From contig KQ965877.1 of the NCBI GenBank assembly GCA_001574975.1, positions 1 to 64,000 of the forward strand: a stretch of 64,000 nucleotides of DNA, in the 5' to 3' direction. The notes under the pieces were generated by a model that did no database searches, was not told the origin of the DNA, and was given only the letters and a program-made list of their open reading frames with translations. The stretch's first letter is position 1. Each line of letters starts with the position of its first letter. Position numbers and translations under genes: made by a program. Positions 34,108 through 46,559 of this stretch are shown here, piece by piece. Source of the DNA: Gonapodya prolifera JEL478. Taxonomy: Eukaryota > Monoblepharomycota > Monoblepharidomycetes > Monoblepharidales > Gonapodyaceae.

Positions 34108-37100
34108 TCACACAGGGGACTGTGTGGATGCAGCTTCAGGCTCCTGTTTTGCCTGATCGTCAGATTCTGTGAAGTTCGAGATTGTTAATGGACGCACGCC
34201 ACAATTAATACATAATTCGGACCCACCTGCCGTGACTATGACAGCATCCTCCGTATCGACCGGAAAAAGCTCCTCTCGAAGTCCGGGGAGTATCGGTGTC
34301 AGGACTCTCCACGTCGCCTCCCAAAGAACGGTGTGTTGAGCAGCTGCTTCGCTTGAGTGGAACATTCCTTGGGTGGAAACAACCAGAAGCATGTTTTTCA
34401 GAGACTCGCGTACGGCCTCACGCTATTTGGGTTGTATGGAAGAGTCAGGTCGGCGATGGGAGTACGACGAGATGGCGCAACGAAATCTCACCAAGTATTC
34501 TGTGTGGCCGGCGCCATCCAAAAACTTCAAGATATATTCCAAAATTCGAGTCCATAAGTGTTGGAGTTCGGACCACCGGGAAAGCTGCGGAAGGCTCTGG
34601 AGGAAAACTTTGGAGAGAAGCCCAACAGCGCGCATTCTCGTTTCATCCATTCCAGCAGGATCCATGCGAAACACCTCCAGCTTGAGGAGCTCATCCAAAA
34701 GAGGGAAAATGACGTTCTCGAAGCAATCGATCGAGTGTTCGCCGTATCCAAGCTCTGCTGAAAGAAGTAGGCGTTGAAGGTAAGTGAGACCGTGCTGTCG
34801 AATTTCGCGGGATGGATGATAGCACGATTGAGACAGTCCCGAGAGAATCGGTAGCCAGAATTCAAACCACGCTAAATAGATACAAAACTTGAGGACTCGT
34901 TCTTTCAACCGAATTCTTATGGTGCATGTACGACTCACCCCTTTCCTGGCTAAACTGGCCCTTGGAAACAAGTTCCGGGATCTGTGCATGAAGCATGTAC
35001 AGTTTGTCGAGTGCGACAACTGCTCTTTCAACAGACTGCTGGACGGTTTCACTAAGGGTAATAGGTTATTGAACGCTTCCGGTGACACTTGCAGTCAAAA
35101 TGCATCCAGAGTCCTTACGGTTTGACTATCTTCGTCCTTTGTTGACGCTGACTGCCCGATCTACCCCATCCTATCTGGTTGTTGGACTTGACGTGGTCTT
35201 CGTCGACCATGGATTGGGCGATGAGTGTTCCGGCAGAGGCTACGAAGCCGATCAGCAAATCGACAAACTCTCCAAAGTTTTCCGGAGTAACGTAGGAGGA
35301 CACGTGTTCTCCTGTTCCCGACACGAGTATAGAAACTGCTTCAATTGCGTGTTGGGAAGCTTCAGGGTGGACGGTTCCAATTGAAAGTAAGTCCAGTGTC
35401 GGTTCAACCCAAGATGAGCCGCCACTGAAATGGTGGACATTAAGAACGCACATCCAGCTGCAATTGACGCATACAAAGGCCCACCTGATCCCCGACCGAA
35501 TCAAGGCAACAATTCCTCTCATGATCTGCTCGACAACGGATGACATCAGGTCGGCTGGAAGACTTCGCAGAAGTTGTAGAACGCTTCCGATGTCATCGGC
35601 CATGTCCTCCTGCAGACAAAGAGACTGTCGCGATGGATCATTTCTTCGATTACAGCTCGCCAATCTCACCCGATGAACAAGACGGATTGCGAGTTGAAGA
35701 ACTCCAATCGCAGCGCGCTCAGCCAACGCCGGGTGCAAAGAGCTTTCTGATAAAATGAAGGTCAGGTGGGTGAAAACGACTGGCCTGATGTTTCGAGACA
35801 AAGAGCTCGTATGAGTACAGAACGGCGAAGGAAAGTACAATCACTGGACCTTACCAAATGAGCTTGATTCGATCCCGATTCTGGATCGAAACTTTTACGA
35901 TTACATTAAGGAAAAACGCGGAAGTCGGCCTGGCACGCGGCATTGTGGCAACGTTGCCACTCGAAGCTCGAGGCGCCACTTTCATAGAAAGGCCAGAATT
36001 CGTCTCCGACGTGTCGAGGGACGCTGGTGCGACTGATGTTGAACCGGGACTGATGAAGGAAAGCGAAACCAGAGTCTCGACCAGAATAACTAAACTTTCA
36101 TCCTCAAGAAAACTATTTGGAGGGAAGTGCGACAGTGACCAACAGTAAAGCGAGACCAAGAAACAACTTAAGTTTACCCTGAATCGGCGAAAACTGCCTC
36201 AGTTTTGCATGCATTGATGCATGCTCGAGCAACTTGAACATCCAAGAGGTCCTCTTCGGTTAGTTGATCCGGGGTACTATCCTCTCCCGCAGGTCGAAGT
36301 GCAAGAATCTGGCCAAGGGCTGATAAAAGCCCGCCAGTAGACCTCTCTACCCGAGCAATATCCTTGCGTATATTTATATGTGATCAGTACGACAGAGGTT
36401 CAGACACCGTAATTAACATACCTGCTTCGGAGTTTGCACTTGGTGTATAACGGGAATCTCCAGAAACCCGTGGACAAAGTCCTCTGATGCAACCAGGCTA
36501 TCCGGAAGTAAATCGTGAATGAAGAGATTACCCAGTGTTTCGAGAAGCTTTCGAGAGAAGAAACCTGCGGTTAAGACTCAGGGCGACAAGAATCTGAATT
36601 AGAACCCACGTTTTTCCACCCAGCACGGAGAACGTTCCCAAACTCCGTCGCCATACTGAACATCAACACTGCGGCAATCTGCCCTTTGATATTTCTCCCG
36701 AATTCGATGACCCATTTGTCGGACATTGGCCGAAGTTTTGGCGAAGCCGACGACGTGTCATCATGCAACGTCTGATTGAGTGAGCTTCGAGAAGATCGTG
36801 AAGCTCGCGCGGTGCTGGAGAAGGGACCTGGAACTTCATCTCGAAGAAGTCCAGTGCTCTTTGACAGATTCACAAAGATGGAATCGAGCACCTCCGGTAC
36901 ATGGAAATGAGAAGCAAGAACGGTGCAGTGGTGGAAGCCAAGTATTGCTTTCTGAAGGGTGACGTCATCCTCTGCACTGTCAAAGGCTAAATCAGGAGGC
37001 AATTCATCAGTCTTCGAGCAAATTGCACTGTGGAGACGTAGGTGCGCTTCACCCACCATATGATATAGCGGCAACAACAGGCGACCACGAGAGCAGGAAA

Positions 37101-40100
37101 AGATCCCTATCATATACGTTCGTCGTAGGGACGAGGATGATACCTGGTGTGGGAACAGCGACAATATTCGTGTGGCGGAAAAATTGGTGATCATAGGAAG
37201 ATGTCTTACCACCAACCCGAGCACGTTTCTGAAGTTCCCTCCAAGCATATCCGAAACCAAGATCTCCTTCATGCTCTTCAGGCATAACAATCTCCCTAGC
37301 ACGAACTTCATCATATATTGTCCTCTGCGACATCAGCATTAGAACAAAAGAGAAGTTCTAGCTTGATAGTCATAACATACCAGATACTCCGGCGAGAAAT
37401 CCTTCCCATCATTCACACCACGAGTATTTCGCTTGAAATCGTCAAAAGTCATCCTACGCTAAAGAAATGAATAAGGAAACCATCAACATCGGGATATCAT
37501 CAGTAACGACGACATACCCGAACTTGTGGGTTATGCTGATCGGTATTAAGCATGATAATTGAGTAACTCAGTACAAAGGTGGCATCCGGTGTTTCAACAT
37601 CCAATGCCTTGCCCACTAATAGCGATTCGGAAACTAGGGTCGAGTGGTATTTTTCTGCAAAAGCATTCATGATACGTTCGATGAGTTGCGACTCGCCAGG
37701 AAGGCGGAATGCTTCCAGCATGACACGGAGGGCTTCATCGAGTCGTTTCTAGATCCATTTGAAAACGGCAAGCTTTAACAAAGTTCCGACACGTCGAGAG
37801 ATCATGTTGTATTAACTTACCCCCACGAACTCGAATTCCGCAATAAACGCTTTGAGCACTTCGGCATTGGCAGGCTTGGAAAGAAAGTCACCCAAAGCTC
37901 TTTTACTAACTCGAGTGTTGTTTCGGAGGAGAGTCGCAAGATCCTTTGAATGATTTTCGGTGCTCAGGAAATCATGCGCTGAAAGTATGTTTGCTTTTGG
38001 CAGGGCATGTGAGATAGTTAAAAAAGAACTCACATTTCCAAAATGCAACACCGTCTTTGGGGGTCACATTAAAAAGATCCGCTCCCTTATCTAGGAGCTT
38101 CTTGCGGGCCTTTAGCTGTGGTAAGACGGATACATCCGCCACCTCCCCATGATCCTATTTCAAAAATTGTATTTTAGTTTCCTGATATATTGCCAAGCGA
38201 AGGGGCCATGTCCCACCGTACCGTGAAATGATTGACTCGCTCATTCATCATACCGATCCGACGGACTAGGGAGCTCAGGAAAAGTATGAGAGCTTCAATG
38301 CATAGAATCTGGTGTGTCAAAGAGGTGACAGGTCCACCAGGGGTTGCGTCTGGGAATGAATGCTGCAAGCTGATTGAACAAGAATCCCGAGACGCGCTTT
38401 ATCGTTCCACCCAAGAAACTCACCTTAGCTAAAAACTTGATAACGTCCTCAAACGGGTGGTTGGGGGAATACAAATCGCAGTCGAAGTTCAAGTAGAGCT
38501 CCGAGAAGAACGTTGGAAGGCGCGCGTACTTCCGCGATGAACTGAATATGGGTAACAAGGTGTATCAAAATGGTTCAATGGATCATACCTGGACAAATGA
38601 TTCCAAAATGAGCTCTCGAACTTCTCCTGTAATGGGCCAGCGGGTCGGCGCCATTCTCCTGTCACCAGTCACTTCAGCTGCAGGCGTGCTGACAGTGGAT
38701 TGGCGACCCGCGGACTGACCCCATTCTCCGACGTCCCAGCCCACGACTCCCGATTCGCATTGATTCATTAGGAAATCAAGAAGAAAGCTCCATTGAACTT
38801 TCAGTTCCGATCTGGCGAAGGTAAACAACGAGCCAGCGCAACGCAACGCCGACTGCAAGAGAGTCAGCTGGACTGAAGTTGGAGGATTGGCAAATGTGAG
38901 AGTCTCCATTCGGAGGATTGAGAAGAGGTGACGGCATAAATCGTCCGAAATAAGGGACGCTAAAGCAATGTGCATCGCGAGATCCGGATAAACGTCCAAT
39001 GGATCTAACATTGAATGTGATTCCGCCGATCCAGAGCCAGGGGCAACAATCGATGCTGGCGCCTCTGGCAAACTTTCGGGGACTACACTTCCACCAGCAG
39101 ATTCCGTCTGATGACGCGTGCCGGCACTGATATTTTCCGCTGGTTGGTCGACTGATGTCGCAGGAGTAGGGTCCAATGACTCTTTTGGTGTCCGAGTAAG
39201 GAATGCGATCCTCTCCCGCATTCGCGATGACCATTTATCCGCCTGTCTACCCCAATTGATCCACTCTCCAATGCTGTCACCAGCAACCTCAAAAGCTGTT
39301 GTCAAAAGTCCGAGTGCAACGACTCGATGAACCGAGTCTGTGTGCTGTCGATTCTTTACGTCGATCAAGGACACCAACGCTCGCATTGTCTCCAAGGCCG
39401 AAGGTAACGAAAATGGACGAAAAGAGTCACTGACTGGAGAAACTGGAGTCGATACAGCAGAAGTTGGGTGCTTTAATTGGGAGTTCCGTCTCGAAGAAGC
39501 CGCTTGCTCGACACCAGAATTGGTCACTGATTCCGAAGAAGGATTCGAAGATTCATGCCCGTGGTCTACATTGACGGGGGAGCTCTGAGTAGTGGCGTCA
39601 TCCACCGTTACAGAACCACTCCTGGTACGTTGGTCTGATACTGAAATCACCCCATCAAGCGCACCGGCTCCGACCGTGACGACACCCTGAGATGCGCCGA
39701 CATCAATAACTGCTGGCGCAATTGTTGGCGTTTCTGCGGATGGGTCACTGATGACGTGGAGGGTTAGATGAGCGGAGGCTGAATGTTGGTGACGGGGTGC
39801 TCGGCCCGCTCCCCCCTTTGGAACTTCAGTATTATGTCGTGAAGCTGAGTTCAGCTCATCCTTTGCATGCTTTTCAATTTGCTCTTCCATAGCTTCAAAT
39901 TCGGGTGTATAGGAAGGAAGGTCTTCACGAATTCTGTGAGTCAAGGAAGGTAGTTATCAAGCTGAATGTATGGGGTGATGACGTGACAACGAGTCCCTAC
40001 CGCTCAAACAAAAGTCTAACGAGAGCAGAAAGAGTGTGTTCTGCTGAGCGTCTCAGGATTTCTGAAAGAACACGCCCATAAGAAATTCAAACGTCATACC

Positions 40101-41257
40101 AACAGATTCTCGTTCTGCTTGCGAGTCTCACCACCCACGCGTCCTTGGAAACACATCCCAAACGCCGCTTCAACACATTCGCAAGCTCCCCTGTCGTCAA
40201 TCCCACGCCGACCTGCATCACTCTGGACGACAGTTCGCAGAAGTCTCAGAATACGGGATAGGACGACTTCATCGGCCACTGCATCAGTGGCCTCAAACTT
40301 GCAGTGTGTCACAGAGTGAACCAGAGCGCTCATCGCGTCGGGTAAGGAAGCGTGGGTGGGATCTTTGTTGAAATGCGGGAATTGTGAGCCGGCGATTGTT
40401 ACGGGGAGTGTGGATGAAGCGCTTTGGACTCACCAATTATCTCGTACTCAATAAAGTGCTCAACTGATCCAAGTGCTACACCAGTGATGGGGCCGGTAGT
40501 TTCACCTGACCGGATCACTTCAAGGAAAGGATACAGAAGGATGACGGGGTCCAAATCCGTAAAGTCTGATACAAAGTAGAAAGCGTTGTGGATGTCTTCA
40601 TGGCACCGAAAGACATGAATAACTCACTATGAACGGTGGTCAACCAGCGACGAAGCCGAAAGAAGTTATGTAGTAGTGTCTCCTACACAAAACATAAGCC
40701 CAAAGCGACAAAAGAGGTTGCTTTGTCCCGACACACACCTCGGACGTTTCTTCCGTTAGAATCCGCTCGTTTTGGTATATCAGTGCACTCTTTGGCGACG
40801 CAGCTGTTGCTTCAAAACCCCTCCCCATGCTTTCAGCATTCGTTTTCGAGGGAATCGCTGCTTCCGAAGGGCCCATTGCGTTCTCTTCCAAAGGAGGCTT
40901 CGGAGTATGTGGTGCTTCACCGATTTGTGGAGAACGGGCCTGATGCTGGTCGTCGCCCGTCCAGTGGATGTGCGAGCCCGAAAGGAGGAGTTCAACATCC
41001 ACTTCTTCCGAGGGTCTCATGATGTTTTCGTAGTGCTCGAAGTTGAACTGGAAGTTTGCTGCCGAGAAACCTCCACGCTCTGTCAAACTTCTCCCCTCTG
41101 ATCGATCCCCACCACCGGAGAGGCTCCAGCGCTGATTCCTCCGCATTGCCGCAACCACATTTATCACTTCGGCGTGAATGATGTGTCTCCATTGGTCCCG
41201 AGAAACTCCAGTCGGTAAAATGACGCTCTTGGGACCATCGTTTGACACGACATTCAT
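34108..41257 (-). CDS. GEA1: Large Sec7 ARF guanine-nucleotide exchange factor (GBF1/Gea type)
   Basis: About 25 small exons run from ATG 41257 to the stop at 34108-34110 and encode roughly 1,850 residues, the normal size of GBF1/Gea proteins. The N-terminal DCB region includes HIIHAEVINVVAAMRRNQRW and YPFLEVIRSGETTGPITG; HUS is ELYLNFDCDLYSPNHPFED. The Sec7 domain (about 38150-37100) has the glutamic finger in FRLPGESQLIERIM and YSIIMLNTDQHNPQV. HDS repeats follow (LFLLSWSPVVAAISY, LGFHHCTVLASHF) with a typical C-terminus (YHPSREIRQHGLTYLQ, ATWRVLTPILPGLREELF). Family knowledge: it activates Arf1 at the cis-Golgi for COPI coats and is the brefeldin A target. A 270-residue Ser/Thr-rich insertion sits between HUS-preceding helices. 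No frame break found. Confidence 0.92.
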
Positions 41258-41659
41258 CGAGAGGGGTGGGAAAGGAGCACAAGAAAGCGAGAACCAATCA
41301 GGAAATTGTAATCGACGGGCGGGGGTCGGTTGATTGCACAAAAGACTCGATAGTTTTTGGATTGCAATTCCCAGGTGGGGTGGTTGCACTGCACACTTGC
41401 AAATAGCGAATCACCAGATGACACGACAAGCTGGCGTTCTTATTGAAATTGAATACATGCTTATAAAGGGAAATTTCCATTCAAGCAAGGCCTCACTGAC
41501 CAACCGGGGTAGAGAAACGCAAGGATACTTTAGGCACTCTTCGAGTCGCAACTCTTCACATAATATAAGCCAAAGACAAGAAAACAGAAAAAAGGGCCAA
41601 TGTCACGTCTTCCTTACGCAGAAACCGCCAACTGACACTCCAGTGCGATTTCCAGCTGA
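41258..41659. other. Intergenic region between Sec7 gene and unknown minus-strand gene
   Basis: Upstream of the Sec7 gene and downstream of the next minus-strand gene. Open frames here are antisense shadows. Nothing further is seen. Confidence 0.4.
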
Positions 41660-42722
41660 TCACGAAGGGATGGCGTTTCGAGTTGCAGGTGCAGGTTCGG
41701 GGGCAGACATGATGACCCACTCATACCAATGACCCTTTGCTGGCACTTGCCGTAGTTCGGGCCAGTCCACGGCCCAAAAACAATCGCTGAAACAGACGGG
41801 CAAGGGCTTGACGAACTCCATGAAGGCAAGCTCTGAGGGAATGTAGTCATCGCTGATATACTCTGTCCTTCGTCGTATGGTCCACTGAAATTCGGCTTTG
41901 AAGCCGACTTCGATTTTGTGAAGCCGTGGAAAAGCCCCGCGCTTGATTGCTGCAACAAGACTATCGAAGACTTCAGGGTGGATGAGTAGGAGAGATCCCA
42001 TCAGGAGTGTTTCCAAGTTTTTGTGTTGCCAGTTGCTTCTCCCAGATGTAGAATTAAAGCACTGACCGTGCTCCCAGGCGCTATCATCTTGCATTTGAAG
42101 GATTATTTCTTTCGCGCTGGGAAAGAGGAGGATTGTTGATAGCGGTTCCCGTGGATCATCGAACTAGAATTCAGTTGCAGGAAGAGCTTTCATGAGCTAG
42201 GAATGGGATGAAAGGCATCAAGTTGAACTTGCAGCGGAGGAATTAGCCATCGAAATGGTTTCACCTCTTGCGTTGACTCAATTGGTCAGGTAGGTCCTTT
42301 TTGAAGTCCCAACCAGAGAAGTCTAAGGTGGTCACCTCAAGGCAGATCGCCAATTCCAGGACCCGATTTATCGACATTGTTTCCGCCACCCTGAGAAAGG
42401 GAAACTTCGTCCTCCCAAATGGCAGCACATGCCGCAGCGCCTCTCTAATCATTTCGGCGACTTCGTGGCATGTCATTCCATCAAAGTCGAATTGGTACAC
42501 CACCAAGATGGGCGAAGGCCAACGTATTATATAAGAGCAGCAAGGCGTGCCCGCGTCAGGTCCATCGGGAGGCGTGTAAAGCTGTAGGATGGAATCCCGT
42601 ACGGCAGAGATGGTCATCATCGCGTCGTCTTCTTCCAAGGGGTTTACATCCTTGCCACCTCTTCCAATCATAAAAGGCCACATTACAATCAGTCTCTTCG
42701 TGCTCGACGCCAGCAAGGACAT
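41660..42722 (-). CDS. Hypothetical protein, splice structure unresolved
   Basis: I do not recognise this gene. An ATG at 42722 opens a 153-codon frame (FDGMTCHEVAEMIREALRHV, then FPFLRVAETMSINRVLELAI and LEVTTLDFSGWDF) and a second block follows at about 42175-41660 (FDDPREPLSTILLFPSAKEI, GSLLLIHPEVFDSLVAAIKR). The alternating hydrophobic pattern (LRVAETM..LELAI..TLDFSGW) recalls leucine-rich or F-box-protein repeats, but that is a guess. A 31-nt frame interruption inside block 2 and the join between blocks can be explained by introns in more than one way. Confidence 0.4.
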
Positions 42723-43008
42723 TTACGGTGGTAGCTTATAGAAGGGAAGCAGTCAATACCGACCATTTGCCATGGCGCCGATCATTCAAACACCTTTCAA
42801 TATATCACATTGAATCGCCCGAAAGCGACGGAAAACGCGCGGTATGAGGGTAAAGAAAGCTCTTCTATCGAGGAGTTGGACCAAGGTGCGCTGCAGGACC
42901 TCGTTTGGCAAGTGTTCCATGAGTGTTGTTGGGAACAATACTCCGGCAGATCAACGGCAAAATACTTCCACCCCAACGGATTCAATTCGAAAGAATCCCC
43001 CCGCAATC

Positions 43009-45050
43009 ATGACGAAATCAATGAATTCACTGTTCAACAGACCAGAGCCAAAGTCCGGGCTGCAGCGATATCGTCTTCTGTCCAAGAACTGCGGTGAGGC
43101 ACTGTCGGAAGGTGTTGTCGATCAGCGACCGGATGTGAAACAACATCGATGCCTTTCAGCTCTTCGTGTTTCACCTCTTTGTCTTGGGGGGATGGTAAGT
43201 TCAAGTGATGGCTGATGTTCTGCTTCTTACTGTCGACGTGCCATCGCCAAACAGAACTTTGGCAACAACTGGGCCGACTGGATGGGCCCTTGCGATAAAG
43301 CAACGACTTTTGAGATTCTCGATGAGTACTATAGACTGGGCGGCAATTTCATCGATACTGGTGAGCGTTGATTCGTATCGTAATCCATCGTCTGCAATGC
43401 TTGACTATCGCGCTCGCAGCCGTAAACTATCAAGGCGGGCAGAGCGAAGAATGGATCGGAGAATGGATTCGCGAACGGAAAATACCAAGAGAGGACGTTC
43501 GTACATGCACCATCCATCCTTAATTTCACGTCTTCGTGTGGATGATCGACTCCCGTCAAAAATCCTCGCAAAATTGTCAACGAAACCATGAATAGCTCGT
43601 GATAGCGACAAAGTTCTCAATACCTCCCAGACCCGGCGTCGCCAATCTCGGTGGAAATTCCAAGAAGAGCATGGTGAGGCTGATTTCGACAGCTCCGCGC
43701 GCCAATCAAAGTCAACTGAGACGCAGATATGTTTGAATGAAAGGTGTCGTGCCTCGAAATGTCTTTGAAGCGACTTGGAGTCTCCTACATAGAGTGGGCA
43801 CAATCGTGTCAAATAGTTGTTCTTAATATTCGATCCGTTGATCAAACGTGAATGACCACACCAGCTTGTATTACGTACACTACTGGGATTGTGAGTGGCA
43901 TACCTCGGGGACGGGTGGCGTGTGGGGGGTTGGGGAATGTGCAATGTTTCGATTCAGCTGTACTTACTACTGCTGGACCTACTCAGATATGACATCACCA
44001 CACGAGCTGATGAGGAGTCTCGACGACTTTGTTCGGCAAGGATTGATTTTGTTCCCCGCGATAAGTGATACCCCAGCTTGGGTAGGTGAGTCAAGGACTA
44101 ATGCATGCTCGAGGTGGCGTCGAGGGCTCAAAGTGTCGACTTCATGGGGGAAGTTTCCAGATTGAACACATACGCTGAAGATCACGGGCTCAGTCGATTC
44201 GTGTTGTACCAAGGAATGGTGAGTGCAACCTTGTCTTTGGCGTTGTCCAATATTAACATGTAACCGTACCGCTGAAACGCCCAAATAGTACAACTTCAGT
44301 TCGCGGGATATGGATCGAGACATCTTTCCCATGTGCAAAGAGATGGGAATCGGCGTAATTCCTTGGGCGAGTGAGTTGGTCTGAGCCTGCTTTGGGGTTG
44401 ATGGGGCATTGAAACATCATCACCAACTTTCATGGTAGTTCTGGGCCGGGGAAAGTTTACTGGTGTGTAACTACCTCTGCCACGCGATCTTCACCATAGA
44501 CGTCCTCCCCTTCCAGGAAAATACAGCAAAGAAAACCCCGGAAACCGCCCAACCTCCACCTCCCACCGCCCCCAAACATTCGACAACAAGGATTGGCGCA
44601 TCCTCGAAGTCCTCGACGCCGTCGCGCGAAAGCACGAATGCTCCGTCGGGAACGTCACACTTGCCTGGGCTCTCGCGAAATCGGACGTGCCCAGCGTGCT
44701 CATGGGGTGTAGGACGCTGGAGCAGCTGAGGGAGAATGTCAGGGCGTTGGAGGTTGAGCTGGATGAGACGGATTTGATGGAGCTTGATCAGGTACGTCCT
44801 TTGTTGCTTATGTGGCTCTTTGATCAGACGTCATAGTCACACTTACCGATGGGTAATGTAATATTTCGGCTCGCATAGACTTCATGTTTTGATCTCGGAT
44901 TCCCGCACACCTTTCTGGGCGGTACAACTTCACAGGGTGAGTTCCAAATGCAACTCACTGGACGTCTCAAATCCTCATGGCAGCTCTTCTTTGTTCTTGA
45001 AAGCTGTATCGTGGATTCGACCTGTTGGTATTATAGAGCAGAACTTTTAG
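43009..45050 (+). CDS. Aldo-keto reductase, aryl-alcohol dehydrogenase type
   Basis: Fourteen exons keep frame to 368 residues, the usual length for AAD-like enzymes (exons include 43009-43093, 43160-43194, 43255-43360, 43420-43496, 43596-43673, 43744-43793, 43865-43890, 43987-44085, 44154-44218, 44289-44370, 44439-44462, 44517-44791, 44879-44936, 45004-45050). The catalytic tetrad Asp-Tyr-Lys-His is readable: GGNFIDTAVNYQGGQSEE, VIATKF, LYYVHYWD. Later motifs are SDTPAWVV, NTYAEDHGLSRFVLYQG and VTLAWALAKSDV. It should reduce aromatic or aliphatic aldehydes with NADPH in the cytosol. Exon 4 uses a weak GTTCGT donor. If the last intron is retained the frame continues to 45145. Confidence 0.9.
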
Positions 45051-45276
45051 ATCGTGCAGTTGTTACGTACTGTACTATGTCAAGGGTCAACACGTCACGT
45101 CTAGCAGTGGGAAATTATATCGAGGATTCGCTCCTCTGCTATTGACACGCAAACCATATCACTACCAGTAACCATTTGAATGGACTGAGAACTCTTCGCT
45201 CAGTGGTGACGAACTGACGATGGATGTGGCGTGCGGGTATTTTGATGGATACATTAACATCTGAAAAAACTTTGGA

Positions 45277-45703
45277 TTAATGGTACAAATGAGTGTCATT
45301 AGACAGAGCGAGCAAAAACGGTGAACCGCAAAGTATGGAAAGGCGGGATGCAACCACATCACTGCTGTTGCAGGCTGTCAACGCCGCTCTGAGCGACACA
45401 TAACGACTATACGTTCGCACAGAATAGAGTTTCAAGACCGGCCAGGGACATTTGGATGATTCTTATGATGGGAAATTGATAAGAGATGATGTGGTGAACT
45501 TACTTGGCCGGCACTCGCAGACAGCATTCTCCACGTTCTTCTCGGAAGCTCATAACGTCCAAGGCCATCCCACTGCCAAGCACGCCGAATGACTCCTGTA
45601 CGGCGGAATGGACAGCAGCCTGGTAAAACGCTTCGGTGAGGAGTTTTGGCGGTTCGAAGACACAGAGTGATCGACCGTCACGGACGAGTCGGTCACGAAT
45701 CAA
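45277..45703 (-). CDS. Rpp14/Pop5-like RNase P/MRP protein subunit (5' end unresolved)
   Basis: Exons 45703-45504 and 45388-45277 join in phase to about 104 residues. The sequence fits the small Rpp14/Pop5 fold: TEAFYQAAVHSAVQESFGVLG, then ECCLRVPAK and the hallmark LSILCGSPFLLALSND near the end, matching the SPFLLAL block of RPP14. Such proteins bind the RNA of RNase P and RNase MRP for tRNA and rRNA processing. The frame begins at 45703 with no ATG; a short upstream exon starting at ATG 45768 (MYIVVQL) is a candidate, but its donor phase does not fit, so the start is open. Confidence 0.65.
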
Positions 45704-46130
45704 CTTCAGTCACGGCTCTTGTGCAGTCAGAAGTCGTCCAGGACTCACAGCTGCACGACTATGTACATTTAGTCTGGTGGCCCCAGAGTGATTCTCCGCA
45801 GCGATGACGTGGACTCGTTGGCAGTTTGTCGCCGCTTGCGTTTTTCCCACGACGGATCGTCCGTTGACTCGTGCTGCATCGTGTGGGGGTGTAGGGAGAG
45901 TGGCAGTCTGTGGTCTTGGAGACCAAAGCAGCATTTCTTTTTTTTTCTGATAGAGGTGAAGAACAACCAGTCTACTTCGAAATAGCTATGTGTCGCGTCC
46001 AAAAAGAGTTGCTTAGCCCGCCGACAGTGGCGCGCCTTGTCTGTACGTCTACAAACATTCATGATGTCACAACGCATGTATTTGGACACGGACACACTTT
46101 CTACAGCACAGGAGAACATCGAAAAGAGTT

Positions 46131-46349
46131 ATGAGGGCAGGCAATATCCCGGGGAGTCCTCCCCAGTGTTACCAAAACACAGTTTGCAAACGCTGTGGAA
46201 CCTCCATGCTAAAGCGCCGTATTGCAGTTGAAACGAAAACAATCCAATCACTGGTGACAGCGCGTCCATGTGTGTGGCGTCCAAAACGCAAGCAACAGCC
46301 CACATTGGGATGCGGGTGCAGCCTTTCGACGGTGATTTGGCAGAACGCA
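46131..46349 (+). CDS. Weak candidate: small zinc-knuckle protein fragment
   Basis: ATG 46131 opens a frame with VCKRCGTSMLKRRIAVETK and a later CGC pair, ending at a GTAAGC donor after QNAQ. The CKRCGT block resembles the first knuckle of Rpr2/Rpp21-type RNase P subunits (CKKCGT..), and upstream sequence in another frame (LSVRLQTFMMSQRMYLDTDT) resembles their preceding helix. The second CxxC pair is not clear and exons were not joined. It is a guess supported mainly by lying divergently beside the Rpp14-like gene. Confidence 0.25.
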
Positions 46350-46559
46350 CAGGTAAGCTCTTCTTCCGTTTTTGGGGTCCCCACCCTCTCTCGTTTTCCC
46401 CTTGCCTATTGTGATCCCTGGACACGATGGAGGAGACGGCCCTGCCACTGTTCAGTTAACGGGACCGTTCACCCGTATCAAAGGAGTGTACGGGAATCGT
46501 TGCAGCGATAACTGCGCGATACTCAGTTATCTTAACAATGAAGTGAAAGGGCGAAATTG

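Noticed and set aside
40636-41022. Plus-strand frames across the 5' end of the Sec7 gene.
   Set aside because: Antisense to exon 1, which matches the GBF1 DCB start.
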